DNA from: Flavobacteriaceae bacterium HL-DH10
GTDB taxonomy: Bacteria > Bacteroidota > Bacteroidia > Flavobacteriales > Flavobacteriaceae
DNA: 64,000 nucleotides
Assembly (NCBI GenBank): GCA_031826515.1
Contig: CP134536.1
Location: forward strand, 3,788,501-3,852,500
Reading direction: 5' to 3'
In this document: piece by piece, positions 26,437 through 34,458 of the stretch
Layout of the letters: each line of letters opens with the position of its first letter
Position numbering within the stretch: the first letter of the stretch is position 1
Made by a program: the position numbers and the translations under genes
The notes under the pieces: generated by a model
What the model was told of the DNA's origin: nothing
Seen by the model: the letters and a program-made list of their open reading frames with translations, nothing else
Databases searched by the model: none

Positions 26437-29268
26437 TTGAAATTACGCCTTTTTATTTGCACCATATTTATCCTAATTTTCTTTGCAGGCTTTGGGCAAA
26501 ATAAAATTGATTTAAAGGCTGTTTTTGATATGGAGTCTAAACAGATAAAAATATCACAAACTATTCAATACCAGAATACTTCAAATAATGTATTAGATAC
26601 CATTTATTTAAACGATTGGAACAATAGTTATTCAACAAAAAAAACACCACTAGCCCTTAGAATTGCAGATGAATACAATAATGATTTTCATTTAGCAAAA
26701 AATGAGGATCGAGGTTTTTCTGTAATTACTTCAATCAAACAGGATAATGAATATTTAGAGTTTAATCAAATAAAAGGTCAAACAGATGTTATTAAAGTTA
26801 TATTAAAAAAATCACTTAAACCCAATGACTCTTATACTTTAAAATTAGAATATTTAGTACAAATACCTAACGATAAATTCACAAGCTATGGCTATACAGA
26901 CTTAGGGGATTTAAATTTAAGATATTGGTATATTACACCTGCTATTTATAATGGCGAATGGCAATATTATAGTAATAAGGATTTAGATGATTTATACATT
27001 CCAAAAGCTGATATTACATTAGAAATTGAATACCCACTTGGATATACTTTAACTTCAGAATTAAACACAAGTAGCAAGTCGGAAACTACTGAAAAACAAA
27101 TAATTAAGCTAGAAGGAAAAAATAGAATTAACAACAAGCTATTTTTAAACAAAGCACCTAATTACAATACCATTCAAACAGAAGAATTCACCATAGTTTC
27201 TAATATTAATGATGAAGGTTTAGAGGTTATCGATAAAGTTTTAATTACTGAAAAAATAACAAAATTTATATTAAAAAACTTTGGAAAATACCCTCATAAT
27301 AAACTTCTTTTAACAGATATTGATTATAATAAAGATCCCATTTATGGTTTAAATTTTTTACCTAAATTCATTCAACCCTACCCTAATCATTTTCAATACG
27401 AACTAAAATTATTAAAAATAGCATTACACAATTACTTTGAAAACACACTTTTAATTAATCCTAGAAAAGAACATTGGTTATTAGATGGTCTTCAAATTTT
27501 CTATCTAATGAATTATGTAGACGAGCACTACCCTAACATGAAATTTCTAGGATCATTCGCCGATTTTTGGGGAATGCGTTCTTTTCATGCGGCCGATATG
27601 CGTTTTAACGATAAGTATGTTCTTGTTTTTATGCTTATGGCTAGAACTAATAAAGATCAACTTTTAACCATGCAAAAGGATTCTTTATTAAAATTCAATA
27701 AAAACATTGCTAGTAAGTATAAAGCTGGGATTGGTTTTAAATACTTAGACGATTTTATTAATAGTCATGTATTAGAAAACACTATAACATCCTTTTTAAC
27801 TCAAAATAAACTTAAAGAAACAACAACAAAAGACTTTGAAACCTTTTTAAAATCTAAAACAAATAAAAATATAGACTGGTTTTTTACAGATTACCTTACC
27901 ACTCGAAAAAAAATAGATTTCAAAATAAAAAAAGTTATAAAAACGGATGACTCTATAACATTGACGATTAAAAACAAACGAGATAATAGTATGCCCATTT
28001 CGTTATACACTTTGAATAACGATAGTATTATTTCAAAAAGATGGATTGAAAACATAACAGAAAGCAAAACCATCACAATTCCTAGAGAAAATGCTAATAA
28101 GCTCGTTTTAAATTACAATGAAATTATACCAGAAGTAAATTTAAGAGATAACTGGAAATCATTAAAAGGCTTCTTCTTTAATAATAAACCATTACAATTT
28201 AGACTTTTTAAAGATATTGAAGATCCGCACTATAATCAAGTGTTTTTTATGCCTATAGCAGAGTTTAATAATATTTATGATGGATTCACACTAGGTATGA
28301 GAACCTATAATACCACCATTTTAAGAAAACTTTTTAATTATAAATTTGAACCTGTATACGCTTTTAAATCTAAATCCTTAACTGGTTCGGCAGCAATTTC
28401 TAAAATTCATTATTTACAAAATAGTGGTCTATATTATATTAATTATGGTGTTGTGGCAAGTTATTCCTCATATGCTCCAGATTTGTTTGTTAAACAAATA
28501 ACACCATCCCTGACCTTTTTATTTAGAGAAAAAAATGATTTCAGATCTAATAAACGAAAATCATTAATTTTTAGATATGTAAACATTCAACGAGATAAAG
28601 ATGCTAATAATATTTTGGCTAGTGACGAGCCAAATTATAGCATATTTAATGCACGGTATATACATTCAAACGACAACTTAATAAATTTTAAAAAATGGCG
28701 TACAGACCTTCAAATTGCTAAAACATTCAGCAAGGTATCTTTTAATTACGAATACAGAAGGTTGTTTCAAAGTAATAGACAATTAAACTTACGTATGTAT
28801 GCTGGGGCATTTTTAAGTAATAAAAATGATGCTAGTTCAAATTATTTTAGTTTTGCTTTAGACAGACCAACTGATTACTTATTTGACTATCCCTATCTGG
28901 GACGATCTGAAGCTTCTGGTATTTTTAGTCAACAGTATATAACTGCAGAAGGTGGTTTTAAATCTAAACTAGATACACCCTTCGCAAACCAATGGATTAC
29001 TGCTGTAAATAGTAGTACAACATTATGGAAATATATATTATTTTATGGTGATATTGGTCTAGTAAAAAACAAACATAAATCACCTCATTTCGTTTACGAC
29101 TCTGGTATAAGAATTAATTTAGTTACCGATTATTTCGAAATTTACCTACCACTATACTCAAACTTAGGCTGGGAAATAGGGCAGCCTAATTATGATGAAA
29201 AAATCAGATTTAAGTTTACCGTAGACCCTCAAGCACTTTTAGGATTATTTAGAAGGCGTTGGTTTTAA
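26437..29268 (+). CDS. Degenerate M1-like (gluzincin) protein fused to an outer-membrane-barrel-like domain
   Basis: A 943-residue exported protein. A signal peptide (residues 1-20, FAGFGQ cleavage region) follows a TTG start at 26437; no ATG is better placed. Residues about 20-500 resemble the beta-rich and peptidase domains of M1 aminopeptidases. Where HExxH is expected, the sequence reads KIALHNYFEN (only the second His, His331, remains), and the later NEG motif is LLDGL (Asp350). Catalysis is therefore unlikely. Residues about 560-943 are alternating hydrophobic strands ending in RRRWF, as in outer-membrane beta barrels. Function is unknown. It is not part of the uvrA pair by spacing (113 nt). 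Confidence 0.65.
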   Translation: MKLRLFICTIFILIFFAGFGQNKIDLKAVFDMESKQIKISQTIQYQNTSNNVLDTIYLNDWNNSYSTKKTPLALRIADEYNNDFHLAKNEDRGFSVITSIKQDNEYLEFNQIKGQTDVIKVILKKSLKPNDSYTLKLEYLVQIPNDKFTSYGYTDLGDLNLRYWYITPAIYNGEWQYYSNKDLDDLYIPKADITLEIEYPLGYTLTSELNTSSKSETTEKQIIKLEGKNRINNKLFLNKAPNYNTIQTEEFTIVSNINDEGLEVIDKVLITEKITKFILKNFGKYPHNKLLLTDIDYNKDPIYGLNFLPKFIQPYPNHFQYELKLLKIALHNYFENTLLINPRKEHWLLDGLQIFYLMNYVDEHYPNMKFLGSFADFWGMRSFHAADMRFNDKYVLVFMLMARTNKDQLLTMQKDSLLKFNKNIASKYKAGIGFKYLDDFINSHVLENTITSFLTQNKLKETTTKDFETFLKSKTNKNIDWFFTDYLTTRKKIDFKIKKVIKTDDSITLTIKNKRDNSMPISLYTLNNDSIISKRWIENITESKTITIPRENANKLVLNYNEIIPEVNLRDNWKSLKGFFFNNKPLQFRLFKDIEDPHYNQVFFMPIAEFNNIYDGFTLGMRTYNTTILRKLFNYKFEPVYAFKSKSLTGSAAISKIHYLQNSGLYYINYGVVASYSSYAPDLFVKQITPSLTFLFREKNDFRSNKRKSLIFRYVNIQRDKDANNILASDEPNYSIFNARYIHSNDNLINFKKWRTDLQIAKTFSKVSFNYEYRRLFQSNRQLNLRMYAGAFLSNKNDASSNYFSFALDRPTDYLFDYPYLGRSEASGIFSQQYITAEGGFKSKLDTPFANQWITAVNSSTTLWKYILFYGDIGLVKNKHKSPHFVYDSGIRINLVTDYFEIYLPLYSNLGWEIGQPNYDEKIRFKFTVDPQALLGLFRRRWF

Positions 29269-29385
29269 ACGAAACCAAATTACATAATTCACATAAAAAA
29301 AACAGTTTTATTAGTTTATTTATAGTTTAAGTTATTTTTATTAAATTATTTTAAGAATAATTCAATAATTTTGATGTTTATATAA

Positions 29386-29416
29386 TTGCAAAAAAGAGAA
29401 ACTTTGTCTACTTTTG
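29386..29416 (+). promoter_or_regulatory. Promoter of the E1 alpha/beta gene
   Basis: TTG (29386-29388), 20 nt spacer, TACTTTTG (29409-29416): both Bacteroidota elements at normal spacing, 22 nt before the ATG at 29439. Confidence 0.7.
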
Positions 29417-29438
29417 CAAAAGTGAAACTATACTAAAT

Positions 29439-31850
29439 ATGCAAACAATTCCAGACTTGAAAAACAATATTTCATTTGAAGACTTTAAAACAGAGGTATT
29501 AAATGATTATAAAATTGCAATAACAAGCAGAGAATGTAGTTTACTTGGTCGTCGTGAAGTATTAACGGGAAAAGCCAAATTTGGTATTTTTGGAGATGGT
29601 AAAGAAGTTCCTCAATTAGCCATGGCAAAAGCCTTTTTAAAAGGCGATTGGAGATCAGGATATTATCGCGATCAAACTTTTATGATGGCAATTGGTGCAT
29701 TAACTATCGAACAATTTTTTGCAGGTTTATATGCTAACACCAATTTAGAGTTAGAACCTATGTCTGCTGGTCGTCAAATGGGGGGACATTTTGTAACGCA
29801 TAGTTTAAATGACAACGGTAGCTGGAAAGATTTAACTAAGCAATACAATTCTAGTGCTGATATCTCTCCTACTGCAGGTCAAATGCCTCGCTTGCTAGGT
29901 TTAGCACAAGCTTCAAAAATTTACAGACAAGTAGATGGGATTAATACTAATAATTTCTCAAACAAAGGAAATGAAGTTGCTTGGGGAACCATTGGTAACG
30001 CTAGTACAAGCGAAGGTCTTTTTTTTGAAACCATAAATGCTGCAGGTGTATTACAAGTACCTATGGTTATTAGCATTTGGGATGACGAATATGGTATTTC
30101 TGTGCATGCCAAACATCAAACAACAAAAGAAAATATTTCAGAAGTATTAAAAGGGTTTCAACGAAATAACGAACAAAAAGGTTTAGAAATTTTACGCGTA
30201 AAAGGTTGGGATTACCCTAACCTTATAGAAACATATCAAGAAGCTTCTACTATTGCTAGAGAAGAGCATGTACCTGTTTTAATTCATGTTTTAGAATTAA
30301 CACAACCTCAAGGTCATTCGACCTCTGGTTCTCACGAACGCTATAAAAATGCTGAGCGATTAGATTGGGAAAGCAAAAATGATTGCAACGCTAAAATGAG
30401 ACAATGGATTATTGAAAGCGGCATAGTTACCAATGAAGCTCTTATTGAAATTGAAAGAGCTATAAAACGAGATGTTAGAGAAGCCAAAAAAAATGCTTGG
30501 ACAACGTTTTTAAAACCCATTCAAAAAGAACAACAAGAACTTCTTTCCATATTAACTCAAGTAGCATCATCTAGTGTTAATGGTGTATTTATTAAAAAAC
30601 TTAAAAATTCGCTTGCTACCATTGATGAGCCAACAAGAAAAGATATATTATCTACTGCAAGAAAAGTATTAAGATATACTATTGGCGACATTTCATCTGA
30701 AAAAAAATTACTCAGTAATTGGGTTGATGCGCTTTTTGAAAAAGCACAGCCTAAATTTAGTTCACATTTATACTCTGAAACGAACCGATCTAATATTCTT
30801 ATTAAAGAAGTAAAACCTAGTTATGATGATGATGCACAAGTAGTAGATGGTCGTATCATTCTTCGTGATAATTTTGATGCCATTTTCCAAAATCATCCCG
30901 AAAGCCTTGTTTTTGGAGAAGACACAGGTAATATTGGTGATGTAAATCAAGGATTAGAAGGCTTACAAGAAAAATATGGTGAATTACGTGTAGCCGATGT
31001 TGGTATACGTGAAGCAACTATTATAGGTCAAGGTATTGGTATGGCGCTTCGTGGATTAAGACCCATTGCAGAAATACAATATTTAGATTATATATTATAC
31101 GCTATTCAAATTATAAGCGACGATTTAGCAACAACACATTATAGAACCAAAGGTAAACAAAAAGCACCGCTAATAATTAGAACAAGAGGACACAGACTAG
31201 AAGGTATTTGGCATTCAGGATCTCAAATGGGCGGTATTTTAAACTTAGTAAGAGGCATACACGTTTTAGTTCCTAGAAATATGACAAAAGCGGCAGGTTT
31301 TTATAACACACTTTTACAAGGAGACGATCCTGCAATTGTAGTTGAATGTCTTAATGGTTATAGGCTAAAGGAAAAATTACCTAATAATTTAACAGATATT
31401 AAAACACCAATAGGCGTTGTAGAAACAGTAAAAGAAGGTACAGACATTACTTTAGTATCTTATGGCTCTACACTTCGCATAGTAGAAGAAACAGCAAAAG
31501 ATCTACTTTCTATTGGTATTGATGTTGAGATTATTGATGTACAATCACTATTACCTTTTGATTTAAAGCATGATATTGTTAAAAGTATTGCCAAAACCAA
31601 TCGTGTAATGATTATTGATGAAGATGTACCAGGAGGTGCTTCGGCTTATATTTTAAATGAAATTTTAAATACTCAAAAAGCATTTAAATATCTAGATAGC
31701 GAACCAAAAACACTAACAGCTAAAGCGCATAGACCTGCTTATGGTAACGATGGCGATTATTTCTCAAAACCATCTGCCGAAGATATATTTGAAGCTGTTT
31801 ATGAGGTAATGCACGAATTAAATCCAGCCGATTTTCCAAAATTAAGATAA
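29439..31850 (+). CDS. Fused E1 alpha/beta subunit of a branched-chain/2-oxoacid dehydrogenase
   Basis: An 803-residue thiamine-diphosphate enzyme that decarboxylates 2-oxoacids (probably 2-oxoisovalerate type) and passes the acyl group to E2. The alpha part (about 1-340) has the cofactor region TIGNASTSEGLFFETINAA and DDEYGISV. The beta part (from about 470) has VFGEDTGNIGDVNQG, IREATIIGQGIGMALRGLRP and IIRTRGHRLEGIWHSG, and a transketolase C-terminal domain with VSYGSTLRIVEE and IDEDVPGG. Alpha/beta fusion is common in Bacteroidota. E2 and E3 genes are not in the window. The gene is transcribed from its own promoter and ends at a strong hairpin. Confidence 0.92.
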   Translation: MQTIPDLKNNISFEDFKTEVLNDYKIAITSRECSLLGRREVLTGKAKFGIFGDGKEVPQLAMAKAFLKGDWRSGYYRDQTFMMAIGALTIEQFFAGLYANTNLELEPMSAGRQMGGHFVTHSLNDNGSWKDLTKQYNSSADISPTAGQMPRLLGLAQASKIYRQVDGINTNNFSNKGNEVAWGTIGNASTSEGLFFETINAAGVLQVPMVISIWDDEYGISVHAKHQTTKENISEVLKGFQRNNEQKGLEILRVKGWDYPNLIETYQEASTIAREEHVPVLIHVLELTQPQGHSTSGSHERYKNAERLDWESKNDCNAKMRQWIIESGIVTNEALIEIERAIKRDVREAKKNAWTTFLKPIQKEQQELLSILTQVASSSVNGVFIKKLKNSLATIDEPTRKDILSTARKVLRYTIGDISSEKKLLSNWVDALFEKAQPKFSSHLYSETNRSNILIKEVKPSYDDDAQVVDGRIILRDNFDAIFQNHPESLVFGEDTGNIGDVNQGLEGLQEKYGELRVADVGIREATIIGQGIGMALRGLRPIAEIQYLDYILYAIQIISDDLATTHYRTKGKQKAPLIIRTRGHRLEGIWHSGSQMGGILNLVRGIHVLVPRNMTKAAGFYNTLLQGDDPAIVVECLNGYRLKEKLPNNLTDIKTPIGVVETVKEGTDITLVSYGSTLRIVEETAKDLLSIGIDVEIIDVQSLLPFDLKHDIVKSIAKTNRVMIIDEDVPGGASAYILNEILNTQKAFKYLDSEPKTLTAKAHRPAYGNDGDYFSKPSAEDIFEAVYEVMHELNPADFPKLR

Positions 31851-31875
31851 AATCAAATCTTAATAAAATACATAT

Positions 31876-31904
31876 AAACCATTACACTTGTGATGGTTTT
31901 TTTA
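31876..31904 (+). terminator. Intrinsic terminator after the E1 gene
   Basis: AAACCATTACA pairs with TGTGATGGTTT (one G-U pair) across a short loop, followed by a T-run. Confidence 0.8.
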
Positions 31905-31917
31905 TATTTATAAACAA

Positions 31918-32190
31918 ATGAAAATAATGGATAAAAACCCACCATTAATAACTAGAGATTGGTTAGCCATAGAACGAACAAAACTAGCTAACGAAAGAAC
32001 TTTTTTAGCCTATTTTAGAACGTTTATTGTGTTTTTAGGAACAGGAATAACACTCCTAAAATTAGAGTTTTTTTCTGAAATTAAATCGTTTGGTATCATT
32101 TTATTAGCAATTTCTCCTGTAATATTAATTATTGGATTATTACGATTATTTTCAGTAAAGCGAACTATTAAAAAACATTATAAACTATAA
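31918..32190 (+). CDS. DUF202 (YidH-like) small membrane protein
   Basis: A 90-residue protein with the DUF202 pattern: a charged N-terminal helix RDWLAIERTKLANERTFLAYFRT, then two transmembrane segments (about 33-50 and 56-76) and a basic tail. Members occur in many bacteria, often near transporters; the function is unknown. The ATG at 31918 or at 31927 (MDKNPP) are both possible starts. The next gene begins directly at the stop codon. Confidence 0.85.
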   Translation: MKIMDKNPPLITRDWLAIERTKLANERTFLAYFRTFIVFLGTGITLLKLEFFSEIKSFGIILLAISPVILIIGLLRLFSVKRTIKKHYKL

Positions 32191-32661
32191 ATGAAAGCAG
32201 TCTCAGTAGTTACAATAAAGAAAGAATTACAACACCTTTCTTCAAATGAATTAATGGAGCTATGCTTACGTTTATCTCGATTTAAAAAAGAAAATAAAGA
32301 ACTTCTTACCTATTTATTGTTTGAATCTGCTGATGAAGATGGGTATATACAAACTGTTAAAGCCTACATGGATGATGAATTTGAATTAATTAACAGAGAT
32401 AGTTATTTTTACATTAGAAAAAGTGTTCGTAAAATTCTTAGAAATGTAAAAAAGTATATTAGGTATTCACTCAAAAAAGAAACAGAAGTAGAACTACTAC
32501 TCTACTTTTGCCAAAAACTAAAATATTTCGAACCCAGTATTAAAAGAAGCACACAACTTCAAAACATGTATCATAGACAACTAGTGCTTTCTAAAAAAAT
32601 TATAGCGTCTTTACATGAAGATTTGCAATATGATTATAATGTAATGCTTGAAGATTTGTAA
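32191..32661 (+). CDS. Hypothetical helical protein
   Basis: Unrecognised 156-residue basic protein, predicted almost wholly helical, with no membrane segment or signal peptide. Characteristic segments are LSSNELMELCLRLSRFKKEN near the start and SYFYIRKSVRKILRNVKKYI near residue 75. It starts immediately after the DUF202 stop codon and is probably co-translated with it. A nucleic-acid or membrane-surface role is possible from charge alone but not supported by a motif. Confidence 0.65.
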   Translation: MKAVSVVTIKKELQHLSSNELMELCLRLSRFKKENKELLTYLLFESADEDGYIQTVKAYMDDEFELINRDSYFYIRKSVRKILRNVKKYIRYSLKKETEVELLLYFCQKLKYFEPSIKRSTQLQNMYHRQLVLSKKIIASLHEDLQYDYNVMLEDL

Positions 32662-32762
32662 GGTGTTAAAAACTTTTTATGTAGATATAAGATTACATAT
32701 TGATTTTCTAAATTAAAAAAGCTAATTTCGTTTAACATATTAAAACGCTTACATATCAAGTC

Positions 32763-34184
32763 GTTACATAACATTATCAATATGAGAGGAATAATCGTTC
32801 TATTTTCGTTTATCATATCTATCACAGATGTAAACGCCCAGAAAAAGGTTAGTTATTTGCTTACCCCGCAAGCAGACTTAAATAAAGTAACAATTCAAAT
32901 CACTTTTGATGAGCTTTCGGTCAGTGATGCTAATTTAGTAATTCCAAGAAGTGCACCGGGAACCTATATTCTGACAAACTACATAGCTTTTATTGATGAT
33001 GTTGTTGGTTATACAACTAGTGGTAAGCAGTTGCCAGGGATGATAGGGGACGGAAGCTTCTTTACATTTGAAGAAAGTAATGATCTTCTGAATAAGGTGA
33101 GTTATACGGTCGACATACAAAAAATGGAAATTGATTTATTAGATGCCTCCACGAGTTCCAAAGCCAGAAAAGACTATATGGGACTGTTTGGGTATTCAGT
33201 ATTTGGATTTATTGAAGGACTGGAAACAGAGGCCGTCAATCTAACGATCAATACCGACCCTTCATGGCCTATTTTTAGTACCTTAAGACCTGATACCAAC
33301 CGAAAATACGGAACGGATAGTTATGAGGCTGAAAACTATGCCACACTGGTTGATGCTCAGTATCTCTTAGGTAAAGGCGTTCAGGTGATTCGAGTTGAAG
33401 AAGCACAAATTCCTTTATTTGTAGCGGCCTATGCTGCGACAACCTATGATTTGGAAGGTATCGGGAATACAGGTTTATTATCGCTGCAGAAACTTGCTGA
33501 TTATTTTGGATACATTCCCATGCCTCATTACACCTTAGTTTATGAGTTTCTTAAACCAATTTCAGAAAGACATGACTATGGTTTTAATATGGAACATCTA
33601 AATAGCATGACAGCACACAGGGATATTTCCCAGGAATATAATCCCAATAGAGATTTAGGAACTATCATACACCATATTGGCCATTCATGGGTTCCATTAA
33701 GATCCTGGGGAGAAGGGTACCGACCATTTGCATGGCAAGTGGCCCCGCTAATCGAAACAATCTGGCTGAATGAGGGATTTATATGGTATGTTTCTTTCCA
33801 GCAAATCTTCAGCGACGAGGGAATATTAAATTGGTGGAAATCCAACATGGACAATGCTCCGGATTTTATAAAAAACAAAACCTTAAAGGAATTATCTCTT
33901 CTGGGTTCAACCCAATATGCCTCTGATTTTAGAATAGGGAAAAATCTTTTTTCAAGAGGAGCTTTAATGGCTTATGATTTAGATGAATATATTCAAAAAC
34001 AAACCAACGGGGAAAAATCCTTTAAGGATGCTATGCTTGGATTGCTTAACTGGTCAAATGAAAATCAAAGAGCATTTAAATTCAATGAGATTGAGTCAAT
34101 AATATCTCAGGCAACTGGTGTAGATTTAAGTCCGATATGGAATAAATGGCAAAATGTACCGAAATAAGTAAAACGTTATGTAAC
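32763..34184. repeat. Inverted 10-mers flanking the M61-like gene
   Basis: GTTACATAAC (32763-32772) and its complement GTTATGTAAC (34175-34184) lie just outside the M61-like coding region. The 10-mer is itself almost palindromic, so significance is modest, but the pair coincides with the limits of the compositionally distinct segment. Confidence 0.35.
32782..34167 (+). CDS. M61 (glycyl aminopeptidase)-like exported protein with altered zinc motif
   Basis: A 461-residue exported protein; the signal peptide ends at about residue 19 (DVNAQ). The layout matches M61 peptidases: a beta-rich N-terminal half with IPRSAPGTYILTNY, then a gluzincin-like half. The expected HExxH is HHIGH (His297, His298, His301), so the catalytic Glu is replaced by His, while the third ligand in LNEGF (Glu331) remains. 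It may be catalytically dead or altered. Base composition differs sharply from its neighbours: a hand count gives 51 G/C of 120 at 32941-33060 against 33 of 120 at 32221-32340. More CTG, GGG and CCG-type codons are used, suggesting acquisition from another genome. Confidence 0.75.
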   Translation: MRGIIVLFSFIISITDVNAQKKVSYLLTPQADLNKVTIQITFDELSVSDANLVIPRSAPGTYILTNYIAFIDDVVGYTTSGKQLPGMIGDGSFFTFEESNDLLNKVSYTVDIQKMEIDLLDASTSSKARKDYMGLFGYSVFGFIEGLETEAVNLTINTDPSWPIFSTLRPDTNRKYGTDSYEAENYATLVDAQYLLGKGVQVIRVEEAQIPLFVAAYAATTYDLEGIGNTGLLSLQKLADYFGYIPMPHYTLVYEFLKPISERHDYGFNMEHLNSMTAHRDISQEYNPNRDLGTIIHHIGHSWVPLRSWGEGYRPFAWQVAPLIETIWLNEGFIWYVSFQQIFSDEGILNWWKSNMDNAPDFIKNKTLKELSLLGSTQYASDFRIGKNLFSRGALMAYDLDEYIQKQTNGEKSFKDAMLGLLNWSNENQRAFKFNEIESIISQATGVDLSPIWNKWQNVPK

Positions 34185-34237
34185 ATTTTGTATAAGTAAT
34201 GACAGGCAATGTATTTAATATCAGGGTTTGTAGCCGA

Positions 34238-34258
34238 TCAAACTGCTTAGCAGTTTGA
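34238..34258 (+). repeat. Stem-loop downstream of the M61-like gene
   Basis: TCAAACTGCT and AGCAGTTTGA form a 10-bp stem with a 1-nt centre. No T-run follows, so it is not a standard terminator. The rest of 34168-34404 holds no gene that I can see. Confidence 0.45.
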
Positions 34259-34404
34259 CAGATAAGTATCACCCAATCTGCCACTACTCATAAAATTTAC
34301 CGTTAAACGAACACATCATAATTTTTCAGTTAACAACTAAATTTAACATACAATAAAGCTTTTTAATATTTATTTTTTTTAACCTCACAAATTGCAACGC
34401 TTTG

Positions 34405-34435
34405 TTTGAATGCTAGCAGCAATATTTTATCTTTG
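34405..34435 (+). promoter_or_regulatory. Promoter of pheT
   Basis: TTTG (34405-34408), 19-nt spacer, TATCTTTG (34428-34435). Both elements fit, and the ATG follows 23 nt later at 34459. Confidence 0.75.
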
Positions 34436-34458
34436 CGTGCTTAATACGATAATGATTT

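Noticed and set aside
34168-34330. Integron attC site downstream of the M61-like gene
   Set aside because: GTTAAAC-like and GTTATGTAAC sequences are present, but core-site spacing and orientation do not fit a proper attC pair and no integrase is visible.
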